DNA from: an uncultured Draconibacterium sp.
GTDB taxonomy: Bacteria; Bacteroidota; Bacteroidia; Bacteroidales; Prolixibacteraceae
Direction of reading: 5' to 3'
Assembly (NCBI RefSeq): GCF_963677565.1
Contig: NZ_OY781981.1
Span: 4,084,001 to 4,148,000, forward strand
DNA length: 64,000 nucleotides
Shown piece by piece: positions 17,166 to 26,273 of this stretch. A program made the position numbers and the translations under genes. The notes beneath the pieces were generated by a model that worked only from the letters and a program-made list of their open reading frames with translations, was not told the DNA's origin and made no database searches. Position 1 is the first letter of the stretch. Every line of letters starts with the position of its first letter.

Positions 17166-18620
17166 ATGAAGAAATTAGCAGATATTGGTTTGATCGGGTT
17201 AGCCGTAATGGGCGAAAACCTGGTACTGAACATGGAAAGCAAAGGTTACACAGTGGCCGTATACAATCGCACAGTTGAGAAAGTTGACAAATTTGTAAAT
17301 GGCAGAGGAGCCGGTAAAAACTTTATCGGGGCGCACTCAATCGAAGAGTTTTGTGCCTCGTTGGAGAAACCTCGTAAAGTAATGATGCTGGTAAAAGCAG
17401 GGCAACCTGTGGATGCCTTCATCGACATGGTAATTCCCCACCTTGAGCCGGGCGACATTATTATCGATGGCGGTAATTCACATTTCCCTGATACCATTCG
17501 CCGCACGGAATATGTGGAAAGCAAAGGTTTGCTTTACATCGGAACGGGAGTTTCGGGAGGTGAAGAAGGTGCTTTGAAAGGTCCTTCGATTATGCCCGGA
17601 GGATCGCCGGATGCATGGCCACACGTTAAAGAAATTTTCCAGGCTGTTTCGGCAAAAGTTGAAAGCGGCGAACCTTGTTGCGACTGGGTTGGCGAAGGTG
17701 GTGCCGGTCATTTCGTAAAAATGGTACACAACGGAATTGAATACGGCGATATGCAGATTATTACCGAAGCTTACCAGTTAATGAAAGAATTACTGGGAAT
17801 GAGCAACGATGAAATGCACGAAGTATTCAAAAAATGGAACGAAGGTATTTTAGATAGCTACCTGATTGAAATTACCCGAGACATTCTTGGTTATAAAGAT
17901 GAGAATGGCGAAGAAACGGTTGAAATGATCCTCGATACCGCCGGACAAAAAGGGACCGGAAAATGGACAGGTATTTCAGCGCTTGATCTGGGAATTCCTT
18001 TAACACTGATCGGCGAATCGGTTTTCTCAAGATGTCTATCAGCTCAGAAAGATTTGCGTGTTCAGGCATCAAAAGTTATTGAAGGTCCGAAACCTGAATT
18101 TAAAGGCGACAAACAACAATTTATCGACGATATAGAAAGTGCATTGTTGGGTGCAAAAATTATTTCATACGCACAAGGCTACAACCTGATGATGGAAGCT
18201 GCCAGCGAACATGGATGGAACCTGAATTATGGTGGAATTGCGTTGATGTGGCGCGGTGGCTGCATCATTCGTTCCGTATTCCTTGGAGATATCAAAAAAG
18301 CATTCGATAACAATCCGGAGCTGCCTAACTTATTGCTTGATCCGTTCTTTAAACAAAAAGTAGAAGAAGCCCAGGCAGGATGGCGCCGCGTATGTGCAAC
18401 AGCATTGTCTAATGGCATTCCTGTACCGGCATTAACATCGGCACTGTGTTATTTTGATGGATTCCGCAGCGAACGTTTGCCTGCTAATTTACTCCAGGCT
18501 CAACGCGATTATTTCGGAGCACATACCTACGAAAGAGTGGACAAACCACGCGGCGAGTTTTTCCACACTAACTGGACAGGTCGTGGTGGCGACACAGCAT
18601 CGTCAACTTACAACGCTTAA
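17166..18620 (+). CDS. gnd: 6-phosphogluconate dehydrogenase, decarboxylating
   Basis: Converts 6-phosphogluconate to ribulose 5-phosphate and CO2 with reduction of NAD(P). 484 aa, the long (E. coli-like) form. Coenzyme motif GLIGLAVMGENL (about 8-19), VYNRT (about 33-37), substrate motif GTGVSGGEEGALKGPSIMPG (about 124-143), catalytic Lys/Asn in FVKMVHNGIEYGDMQ (about 182-196) and GQKGTGKWT. Last gene of the operon, 11 bp after pdxB, with a strong terminator behind it. No zwf or pgl is nearby, so its 6-phosphogluconate may come from gluconate phosphorylation rather than from glucose 6-phosphate. Confidence 0.95.
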   Translation: MKKLADIGLIGLAVMGENLVLNMESKGYTVAVYNRTVEKVDKFVNGRGAGKNFIGAHSIEEFCASLEKPRKVMMLVKAGQPVDAFIDMVIPHLEPGDIIIDGGNSHFPDTIRRTEYVESKGLLYIGTGVSGGEEGALKGPSIMPGGSPDAWPHVKEIFQAVSAKVESGEPCCDWVGEGGAGHFVKMVHNGIEYGDMQIITEAYQLMKELLGMSNDEMHEVFKKWNEGILDSYLIEITRDILGYKDENGEETVEMILDTAGQKGTGKWTGISALDLGIPLTLIGESVFSRCLSAQKDLRVQASKVIEGPKPEFKGDKQQFIDDIESALLGAKIISYAQGYNLMMEAASEHGWNLNYGGIALMWRGGCIIRSVFLGDIKKAFDNNPELPNLLLDPFFKQKVEEAQAGWRRVCATALSNGIPVPALTSALCYFDGFRSERLPANLLQAQRDYFGAHTYERVDKPRGEFFHTNWTGRGGDTASSTYNA

Positions 18621-18642
18621 AAGTATCTTAATGATATAAAAG

Positions 18643-18668
18643 AAAAAGGAAGCAGCAGCTTCCTTTTT
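18643..18668. terminator. Bidirectional terminator between gnd and the alcohol dehydrogenase
   Basis: AAAAAGGAAGC, loop AGCA, GCTTCCTTTTT, a perfect 11-bp stem with A-run and T-run tails, between convergent genes. Confidence 0.9.
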
Positions 18669-18674
18669 TTATTT

Positions 18675-19712
18675 CTAAAGATTTATCATTGCTTTAATTG
18701 CGCCAAACTTATAACCTTCAACCATATCAAAGGCAACGGGAGTTTCTTCAAGGTTAAACTCATGCGTAACCATTTTTGAAACTTGCACGGCACCTGAAAC
18801 AACCAGTTCAATCGCCTCTTCCACACAATGATTTTGCCGACGTACATTTATTACTGTCAGTTCTTTTCTACGCATCAAATCCATATTGAATACATATTTA
18901 GCATCTGGCGGAATACCAACTAAAATGAGCTTACCTCCCGGCTTTAGAATCTTTATAGCATTGTCTACTGCTTTCTGATCGCCACTGGCCTCAAAAACAA
19001 TATCCATTAACAATTCTTCCTGTTTTTTCACTGCAGATATAACATCTTCCCGACTAGGATTTACCAACCACGAAGCACCAATCTCTTCAGCACGATCTAA
19101 ACGATAGTCCAAAGGTTCTATCATCCCAATATCTTTTGCGCCGTCGGCCAGTAACTTCATTAAAATGCTTAATCCAATCGGACCTGCACCCAAAATAGCA
19201 GTCGACAATTCTTCCTGCTGCATCTGAGCAAGTTTTACTGCATAAACACCAATTGAAAGTGGTTCAATCAGCGCCGCCTGTATTGAATTTAGTTTCCCTG
19301 AAACCGGAATACAGGTGAATGACGGCATAACAATGAATTCAGATAAACATCCTTCCAACTGTCCGGGACAACCTAAAAACTTGTTATTTCTGCAGGTATG
19401 AGGGCGTCCTGCCAGGCACTGATCGCAGGTTCCGCAATGCACCGACGGATCAACCACAACAAGATCGCCGACTTTTACATTGCTTACTTCTTTGCCGCAT
19501 TCTACAATTATACCCGAACACTCGTGCCCCACCGTAAATGGATATTCAACAACCTGTGAACCAATGTTGCCTTCGGAATAATAGTGAATATCAGAACCGC
19601 AGACACCTATGGTCGACAGCTTTATTTTTACATCTTGTTCATTTGTTAACAACGGTTCCGGAACACCAGTTAATTTCATCTGTCTAATTCCGGTCAATAC
19701 AACTGCTCTCAT
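18675..19712 (-). CDS. Zinc-dependent medium-chain alcohol/polyol dehydrogenase
   Basis: 345 aa. Catalytic zinc ligands Cys38, His63, Glu64 (GHEC) and the four structural zinc cysteines Cys93, Cys96, Cys99, Cys107 are all present. NAD-binding AILGAGPIGLS (about 169-179). Closest in pattern to L-iditol/sorbitol 2-dehydrogenases and related threonine/galactitol-phosphate dehydrogenases. It converges on the gnd operon and may oxidise a polyol or sugar acid, but this cannot be fixed from sequence. The upstream 0.97 kb is AT-rich and holds its promoter. Confidence 0.88.
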   Translation of the reverse strand: MRAVVLTGIRQMKLTGVPEPLLTNEQDVKIKLSTIGVCGSDIHYYSEGNIGSQVVEYPFTVGHECSGIIVECGKEVSNVKVGDLVVVDPSVHCGTCDQCLAGRPHTCRNNKFLGCPGQLEGCLSEFIVMPSFTCIPVSGKLNSIQAALIEPLSIGVYAVKLAQMQQEELSTAILGAGPIGLSILMKLLADGAKDIGMIEPLDYRLDRAEEIGASWLVNPSREDVISAVKKQEELLMDIVFEASGDQKAVDNAIKILKPGGKLILVGIPPDAKYVFNMDLMRRKELTVINVRRQNHCVEEAIELVVSGAVQVSKMVTHEFNLEETPVAFDMVEGYKFGAIKAMINL

Positions 19713-20500
19713 TTTATAGATGATTATTTTTTCTAAATATAAATATCATTAACTCAATTATAAAAGATTTACCTCAGTATCTTTCTCTCCAATTGAAATA
19801 CTTCAATTTAGATTAAATATCGACCACAATCGATCGCCACCAAATATTAAAAAATCTGCCTGTGAAGACAATGCAATTTAAAACTATTCAAAATGATTCA
19901 GGTTGGTAATTGGAAAATTTTAATCAATCCTCAAAAGTATTCTGAATCGCCATACCTTCATAACATAAAGATTTCGCAAAATTTGCCTGTAAAATAACGG
20001 ACGAATTAGCTTTAACCATTTTAATTCGTTTGGTAATAACCTTAAAAATAAATGAATTGGCTGCTGTTCTGATAGTGTAAAAAAACTTTAGAATAAAAAA
20101 CAGGCGGACAATTTTGTTTAGATATACTTCATTAATGAGAAATTTTGACAAGATGTGGTACTATAACTTTTACAAGCATAAACATGATTTTTGTCAGAAT
20201 ATCAGTAAAAAAGCATTTTTCGAACAAATCACCATTTTTTTCAAAAAAAATCAAAACTATTATAAAACATATTGCCAAACTCGTAATTACTGACAATCAA
20301 TGCACTAAACAATAAAAATGAGTTTGTTTTAACAAACATTAATTAATTTTAAAAAATACTTAAGGTTTAAGTCATTTTTATAGTATATTAGCATCGCCTT
20401 AATGAATAAAACGAATTAGATACTTATTAGAACTAAAAACTACCTTTTCTCTATTAGACCAATAAGTTTTCTGATCTAACTAAACTAGACTATGAACAAT
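19713..20500. other. AT-rich intergenic stretch with a 7-bp inverted repeat
   Basis: No convincing protein gene is seen here. A 75-codon minus-strand frame (19924-20151) has biased, AT-driven composition and no recognisable motif. At 20322-20337 GTTTGTT-TT-AACAAAC is a perfect inverted repeat that could be an operator. The right end may encode a small RNA that ends at the orphan terminator at 20501-20534. Confidence 0.5.
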
Positions 20501-20534
20501 CGGGTTATCAAAAAAAGATAACCCGCTTTTTTTT
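20501..20534 (+). terminator. Orphan intrinsic terminator
   Basis: CGGGTTATC, A7 loop, GATAACCCG and then C and a run of Ts: a perfect 9-bp stem with a strong plus-strand U-tract. No plus-strand gene lies within 1.8 kb upstream that lacks its own terminator, so it probably ends a short non-coding transcript. Confidence 0.8.
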
Positions 20535-20610
20535 CTGAAAGTCACTCCCCAAAATAAAGTTCGGTTATAAAAGAATTATAATTTTTTCTACGTGCTCACA
20601 ATGGCAACAA

Positions 20611-21965
20611 CTGTTGGTTCTTAGCGTCTGATGTCAGTTTTTTGTACGGGATTTAATCACCAAAAAAGCCACGACCTTTTAATTTTGATAGACGCTTTTT
20701 AAATCTGCTAATTGTCTTTCTAACCGTTGTATTCTTTTTAATCTTCTTTGTTCTTCAATTGCCTTGTTCTGGCTACTTAATAAGTAAGGCGTTTTGTCCC
20801 TTAGAACAAAGTAAGCAGCCGTCAGGATCTTATGTCCTATTGCCATATTTGCTTTCTTACTTCCTCTACGTGCGGCAATTGTCTTATGTTTTGCAGCCAT
20901 TAAACAATCTTTAGAATGTGATGCTGCCCATGCAGCTTCAACCAGGGTTGTTTTCAGGTATTTGTTGCCATGTGTTATTTTTGAAGAATATTTTTTACCG
21001 GCACTTTCGTTATTTCCTGGACACACGCCTGCCCATGAGGCAAGATGTTTCGCTGACGGAAAGAATACCATGTCATTTCCAATTTCAGCAAGTATCCCAG
21101 CAGCTATTTGTACCGACACTCCTGGAATAGTAAGTAATAATTCAACATCATTTCTCATGGAGTTAAGATATTTGTCAATTCTTTTTTCAATGCAGTCAAT
21201 TTGATTATTGATATGTTCCATTGATGCAAGAATCAGTTGAAGCATAAAAATATGATGTTCGGTAATCCTTCCGTATAAAGCCTTCTTTAGTTCGGCTTTT
21301 TTTCTGACCAAAGATCCTTTTGCCAGTTCTGATAATTTCCCCGGGTCTTTTTCTCCCGATGCGATTGCCAAAACAATTGCTGTTCCTGTTTTGCCAAAAA
21401 CATCACTAACTACGCTGCCTAGCTTGATGTTGGCATCTTCAAGGATGTTCTGCAAACGGTTCTTTTCAGCAGTACGCTGATGTATCAGTTTTCTTCGGTG
21501 GCGGTGCAAAACCCGAAGTTCTCTTATGCCTTGACGTGGAACAAAACTTCCTTTAAGCAAGCCACTCAACAGAAGTTTGGCAATCCATTCACTGTCCTTT
21601 TTATCCGTTTTTTGCCCCGGAACATTTTTTACATGCCTGGCATTGACCAGTAAAATCTCAAAATATTCTTCAAGTACATAGTAAACAGGTTTCCAATAAA
21701 CTCCTGTGCTCTCCATCGCAATATGGCTTACTCCTTCATTCTGGAGAAAACCAATCAGCTTTTCAAGTTCTTCGGTAAATGTGCCAAAAGTTTCAGTTCG
21801 TTCAACAATATCTTTACCTTTGATGCTGGCGACTACTGTGTCCTTATGAACATCAAGGCCACAACCTCGCTCAATGATTCTTGGGAATTCTTCGACAGGA
21901 TTCATAGTAGAAAATTTTATTGGTACGTAGATACCGCAAGTTAATTCACTTTCATTCCTGTTGGT
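20611..21965 (-). mobile_element. IS110-family insertion sequence (ends tentative)
   Basis: An intact DEDD transposase gene with short non-coding flanks. The octamer CTGTTGGT occurs on both sides of the gene (20611-20618 and 21958-21965) and could mark the element ends or target/core repeats; a chance match of this length in these flanks is quite possible. IS110 elements lack long terminal inverted repeats, so boundaries need comparison with an empty site. Confidence 0.45.
20679..21905 (-). CDS. IS110 family transposase/recombinase
   Basis: 408 aa RNA-guided DEDD-type recombinase. N-terminal RuvC-like domain with GLDVHKDTV (Asp18), AMESTGVYW (Glu, about 64-72) and QKTDKKDSEWIAKLL (two Asp, about 97-111); C-terminal transposase domain with LLTIPGVSVQIAAGILAEIG and the Ser-bearing GNNESAGKKYSSK region typical of the family. 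Complete, without frameshift, so probably active. It sits between a MATE gene and an AT-rich stretch. IS110 elements are known to make a bridge RNA from a non-coding end that guides target choice; here the gaps are only about 100 nt upstream and 140 nt downstream. Confidence 0.95.
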   Translation of the reverse strand: MNPVEEFPRIIERGCGLDVHKDTVVASIKGKDIVERTETFGTFTEELEKLIGFLQNEGVSHIAMESTGVYWKPVYYVLEEYFEILLVNARHVKNVPGQKTDKKDSEWIAKLLLSGLLKGSFVPRQGIRELRVLHRHRRKLIHQRTAEKNRLQNILEDANIKLGSVVSDVFGKTGTAIVLAIASGEKDPGKLSELAKGSLVRKKAELKKALYGRITEHHIFMLQLILASMEHINNQIDCIEKRIDKYLNSMRNDVELLLTIPGVSVQIAAGILAEIGNDMVFFPSAKHLASWAGVCPGNNESAGKKYSSKITHGNKYLKTTLVEAAWAASHSKDCLMAAKHKTIAARRGSKKANMAIGHKILTAAYFVLRDKTPYLLSSQNKAIEEQRRLKRIQRLERQLADLKSVYQN

Positions 21966-21980
21966 GATTCCCGGGAATCA
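21965..21980. repeat. 16-bp perfect palindrome beside the IS110 gene
   Basis: TGATTCCCGGGAATCA is a perfect palindrome. It abuts the right-hand copy of the octamer CTGTTGGT and a second short inverted repeat (TGAATG at 21981-21986 with CATTCA at 21998-22003). It lies between the MATE stop codon and the transposase start. It could be part of the element end, of its guide RNA, or the 3' hairpin of the MATE transcript. Confidence 0.6.
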
Positions 21981-22006
21981 TGAATGTTTTTTGTCCACAT
22001 TCATTC

Positions 22007-23344
22007 TCAAGAAATGCTTCTGAGTAATAATTTAAAGCGGTAATAAAATAGCATACCTGCAGTTCCCAATCCAACCAGGTATCCCAACCATATTCCCTGT
22101 GGCCCAACATCAAAAAGAAATGCAAAAACATAACTTGTTGGAATACCGATAAACAGGTAAGCAATAAAGGCAATAAACATCGGTTTGGTAACATCAGCCA
22201 TTCCGCGCAGGGTACTTTGCATAATTACTTGCAACCCATCAAAAAGTTGAAAGATAGCAGCAATAATAAGCAATCCCGAAGCAACTTGAATCACCTCAGC
22301 ATCGGTAGTAAACATGTATGGCAACCACTTTCGAGCTAGTATAAACAGCAAAGCTGCAAGCGACATAAAAGTTAACACTAAATGCGTTGATGCATACACG
22401 GCTCTTTTTAACGACAGGTAGTCTTTCTCTCCCATTTGATGACTTACACGAATAGTATTAGCTTGTGATACACCCAACGAAACCATATAAGTAAGTGTTG
22501 CCAGACCAAGTGCAATTTGGTGAGCAGCAAGCGGTATTTCTCCTAACCAGCCCATCATTACAGCACCAATCCCAAATGCTGCAACTTCAACAATCAATTG
22601 AAAACCAATAGGAATTCCCAATCGTAGCAAAGCCTGAATATTCTTTTTGAAAACCTTTTGATGATGAGCAAAAACGAAATATCTTCTGTAGCGATTATTC
22701 CGAAAAATAAAATAAACAAATAATAAAGGCATAAAAATTCGGGATGTGAGAGTGCCTATACCTGCCCCCATAAGTCCCATTTCCGGTAATCCAAATTTCC
22801 CAAAAATCAACAGGTAGTTCACCAAAATATTTATCACATTAGCTGTTAGTGTAATTTGCATAGCAATTTTGGTATTACCGATCCCTTCAAAAAATTGCTT
22901 CAATGTAAAAAACAACATAAAGGGCAGATAAGAGCTGCAAAGTAAGAGATAATAAGGTTGAGCCAGGTGCAAAACCATTTCAGGTTGCCCCATAAAAGGG
23001 AGAAAAAAATAAATCGAAAACATCAGAAACGTTAAAAGTAACGCAGCAATCAAATGGGTAATTATTCCATTCTTTAGCCATTGAATTGCCTTATGCAGCT
23101 CATTTTGACCAAAAGCCCTTCCAACCAGTGGAGTAAGCCCCATTGTGACGCCCATACCAAAGACCATCCCAATCATAAATACACTGTTAGCAAACGACGC
23201 TGCAGCCAGTTCGGTAGTACCTACATGTCCTACCATCATATTATCCGCAAGCGACACGGTAACCTGCCCGATTTGCGATAAAACTATCGGAAGTGCCAAA
23301 GTCAGATTACGCCTGTAAAATGGAATATACTGCTGAAATTTCAC
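22007..23344 (-). CDS. MATE family efflux transporter
   Basis: Na+ or H+ coupled multidrug/toxin extruder of the inner membrane, 445 aa, the usual length. Twelve hydrophobic segments in two similar halves; family motifs include LALPIVLSQIGQ (about 14-25), DNMMVGHVGTTELAAASFAN (about 33-52) in the first half and EIPLAAHQIALGLATLTYM in the second. The stop lies 102 bp before the IS110 transposase start, and the C-terminus looks complete, so the insertion has not cut it. Possibly in one transcript with the downstream-facing DUF5916 gene, which starts 379 codons away on the same strand and ends 22 bp before this start. Confidence 0.93.
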   Translation of the reverse strand: MKFQQYIPFYRRNLTLALPIVLSQIGQVTVSLADNMMVGHVGTTELAAASFANSVFMIGMVFGMGVTMGLTPLVGRAFGQNELHKAIQWLKNGIITHLIAALLLTFLMFSIYFFLPFMGQPEMVLHLAQPYYLLLCSSYLPFMLFFTLKQFFEGIGNTKIAMQITLTANVINILVNYLLIFGKFGLPEMGLMGAGIGTLTSRIFMPLLFVYFIFRNNRYRRYFVFAHHQKVFKKNIQALLRLGIPIGFQLIVEVAAFGIGAVMMGWLGEIPLAAHQIALGLATLTYMVSLGVSQANTIRVSHQMGEKDYLSLKRAVYASTHLVLTFMSLAALLFILARKWLPYMFTTDAEVIQVASGLLIIAAIFQLFDGLQVIMQSTLRGMADVTKPMFIAFIAYLFIGIPTSYVFAFLFDVGPQGIWLGYLVGLGTAGMLFYYRFKLLLRSIS

Positions 23345-23366
23345 GCGGCTAAGATAAAGATTTCAC

Positions 23367-25988
23367 TTACAATGAGAACCAGTAACTGAATTTAATCATA
23401 AAAGCATTTTCGGCACCGATTTTACGTATATCCTTGAAGCTATTGAAAAGTGAAGAATTGTAAGTATCCTGATAACTGCTACGATTATGACTCCAGACAA
23501 AATAAAAAGTTGAACCCGTTTTATACTCCCAGCGAGCAACAAAATTCGAGCGAAATTCCTGAAAATTAAAGTCAAAATCATAAGATGAAAAGTCATGATA
23601 TTCATTCCCTTGCCCATCAACTAAAAGGTCGCCCTCTCGTGATAACATTTCAAAACGCTGATCCAGCTCATTGGCTTTCGAATCGTTTACACGTTTATAA
23701 TCTAAATATTTACCCGACGACACATAGGGGCTTCCATAATACTGAAGCGACAACTCGGGAGTTATAAAAAACTCAGCTCTGAATGTAGTATAGAAGGTCT
23801 TCCGGTAAAGATTTCCCACAACGTATTCATATTTATCCGAATTATCATTAATTCGCGTTCGTCGAAGATACTGGCTATTATCCTGCTCTTTCACATAAGT
23901 TGAACGCGATGACAGCATAAAACGCGTACTAATTCTCCAATCCACCTGAAACGAATACGAATTTTCATAAGTAATATCATCTGCTGATCGGGAAAAGTCG
24001 GTTCGTAACCCAACAAAAAAATCGCGCTGCGAATTGGTTTGTATAGCCGCTCCTAAACGATTTCTATTGTCAATTCTCAACGACGGCCCACCTCGTAAAC
24101 GTCTGGTATCAATTTCATTAACGTAACGATAAGCCGCTAAATCAAACCTCCAGTAATTTTTAAACCTACTGGCTGCAGTAAAACTAAAGTTATCTCTCAG
24201 ATTATCGCCATTATAAGTCCAGTTGTGACCTTGTGCCAACCTAAAAGAATAGTTTAAAAGAATCCCTTTGGGTTTGTTTACAAGATATTGTATTCTAAAA
24301 TCCTGATCGATGTAGTCTGCCTGGCGTAAATACCCAACATCATTCAGATCAACACCCGGTGAACGCCACTCAACGTCTCCTGTAATTCTCAATTTACCGC
24401 TTCGCTTACCACCACCGATCTCTCCTCCCCAGCCACTTAAACTGGTTTTCGTAGGATCATAATCGAGGTAATCAGCATCTTCGCGCTGAAAATAATGTCG
24501 TGAATTTCTTTGCAAACGTGCTATGGATTCCTCACTACCATTTACACGCGAGGCAAATGTTTTTCCGGCAATATAATATTTACGGTTTTTCCAGTTATGT
24601 TCAAAGTCAAACCCTCCAACAAATGAATTGTCAGCCAAAAATTCAAGATTTTCATCTTTAATATTACGTATGGTGGAAGTAAAAATTCCGCCCAATACAG
24701 TACTCCCTTCATTAAAATCTTGCTTAACACGTGCTATCGAGTAATTAGTGAAAGGTTCAACAGCTTCTTTAATTTGTTCATCGGCCGATTTTATGGTGGC
24801 AGTCTCACGCGCAGTCATGCTATTTACCAGCCCAAGAGAGAATCCATTCTTATTTTTCCCCGTAAGTTTTAATGCATTAATTATAGAAGTGTTATCCGGC
24901 ATTTCAAGGCTTTCGCCAACCTCTTCATCATAGTAGGGTTCGTAACTCGGTGCATGTCCTACGCGGCGAGAATAAAAAAGCATATCATTTCCGGAGTTGT
25001 ATTCCAAAATACTGTTCCCTTCTAAAAAGAAAGGTCTTTTCTCGTCATAAAACACTTCGTATGACGTCAGGTTTAATTCAGATGGATCAGCTTCAACCTG
25101 CCCAAAATCAGGGTTAAAAGTGTAATCTAAGGTAAAGTTCGAGGTTACTCCTATTTTGCCATCTACACCGAAACCCAAATTGGTCTCATTATTCTCCGAA
25201 TTCGGGAAATACTGACCGCTTGTATAGGGCATTACCTCAAAGTTTCGTTTGTATGGAATATCCTGTATTCCACGTAATTCACCAAAAATATACACCATTG
25301 CAGGAGCATCAATCGGAATCAGCTTCCACTGGCTTTCTTCGCTAAGCCGGTGTATCCAGCGCCAAATATGCATTCCCCATACCTGCTCTTCTTTTTTTGA
25401 ATAGCGAATTTGGGAAAATGGAACACGCATTTCAGCATACCAGGCCGAGTCTCCCAACGAAGTTTTCGCATCCCAAACAGCGTTCCAGTTAAAATCCCAT
25501 CCATATTCTCCCATGTGCATCAGGTCTATTTTCTGACCTGCCGATGTTACATTAAACTCAAAAGCTGTTTGTTTATCCTGATACGAATCAAGGGCAATTC
25601 CGGCCACGTCTCCATTTAGTTCATCCCTTCTCCCCAAAATCGGGTCCATTTCACCAGGTTCATTATCATGAGCTATAATTGCAAAATAGAGGTACTTATC
25701 GTCGTAAAGAATTTTAATTTCAGTTTCTTGCGAAGGAGCCTGAGCCTGGTGCGGTACCTGTTGAATAAAATCACCATCCCAGGTACCTACTTTTTGCCAA
25801 CACTCATCATTCAGTTTACCGTCAATCTTTGGTACCATTGAAGTACGGGTGGCATAATATACCCTTTTTATACTGGCATAATGATTTACCAGCGAATCAT
25901 CAGATAGTGTATAATTATAATTTTGTGCACTAACAAAACATACACATCCAGTTAATAAAAATAAGGTTTGCACAAATCTTAACAGCAT
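23367..25988 (-). CDS. DUF5916 outer-membrane protein with CBM9-like domain
   Basis: 873 aa. Signal peptide to about residue 21 (VCFVSAQ). A CBM9-like beta-sandwich follows (KIDGKLNDECWQKVGTWDG, about 54-72, to about 235), then DUF5916, a predicted outer-membrane beta-barrel (LDYTFNPDFGQVEADPSELN and DEKRPFFLEGNSILEY, the family hallmarks, about 295-345), ending in aromatic residues (FSYWFSL). Function unknown; such proteins are widespread in Bacteroidota and may bind carbohydrates or act as a channel. Followed by the MATE gene on the same strand after 22 bp. Confidence 0.9.
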   Translation of the reverse strand: MLLRFVQTLFLLTGCVCFVSAQNYNYTLSDDSLVNHYASIKRVYYATRTSMVPKIDGKLNDECWQKVGTWDGDFIQQVPHQAQAPSQETEIKILYDDKYLYFAIIAHDNEPGEMDPILGRRDELNGDVAGIALDSYQDKQTAFEFNVTSAGQKIDLMHMGEYGWDFNWNAVWDAKTSLGDSAWYAEMRVPFSQIRYSKKEEQVWGMHIWRWIHRLSEESQWKLIPIDAPAMVYIFGELRGIQDIPYKRNFEVMPYTSGQYFPNSENNETNLGFGVDGKIGVTSNFTLDYTFNPDFGQVEADPSELNLTSYEVFYDEKRPFFLEGNSILEYNSGNDMLFYSRRVGHAPSYEPYYDEEVGESLEMPDNTSIINALKLTGKNKNGFSLGLVNSMTARETATIKSADEQIKEAVEPFTNYSIARVKQDFNEGSTVLGGIFTSTIRNIKDENLEFLADNSFVGGFDFEHNWKNRKYYIAGKTFASRVNGSEESIARLQRNSRHYFQREDADYLDYDPTKTSLSGWGGEIGGGKRSGKLRITGDVEWRSPGVDLNDVGYLRQADYIDQDFRIQYLVNKPKGILLNYSFRLAQGHNWTYNGDNLRDNFSFTAASRFKNYWRFDLAAYRYVNEIDTRRLRGGPSLRIDNRNRLGAAIQTNSQRDFFVGLRTDFSRSADDITYENSYSFQVDWRISTRFMLSSRSTYVKEQDNSQYLRRTRINDNSDKYEYVVGNLYRKTFYTTFRAEFFITPELSLQYYGSPYVSSGKYLDYKRVNDSKANELDQRFEMLSREGDLLVDGQGNEYHDFSSYDFDFNFQEFRSNFVARWEYKTGSTFYFVWSHNRSSYQDTYNSSLFNSFKDIRKIGAENAFMIKFSYWFSL

Positions 25989-26273
25989 GATTGGTTTTTA
26001 ATTGGTTAACAAAAGTAATCATAATTCTTTAAATATATAGCTTATCATAAAAAATATAATTTTAGAACCATTGCTTTTGTAATTCAAATTTCCAGAACCT
26101 AAAAGCAATTTAATATCCTCTTTTTTAGATTTATTAACAAATAAGCGATTCAATCATTTTTATCTAAGGCTAACTTCAAACCTTATTCAGCTACGCGTAA
26201 ACAATTTTAATAAAACAGAGTTATTATTTGCAGAAATTGAGATGACTTAAACTTATATTGATTTCAAATTTGT

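Noticed and set aside
19924..20151. 75-codon minus-strand open frame in the AT-rich gap
   Set aside because: AT-driven composition, no recognisable motif, no good promoter or partner; treated as chance.
26070..26109. ATTGCTTTT / AAAAGCAAT inverted repeat upstream of the biotin carboxylase gene
   Set aside because: Large loop, AT-rich arms, no clear link to a promoter; likely chance.
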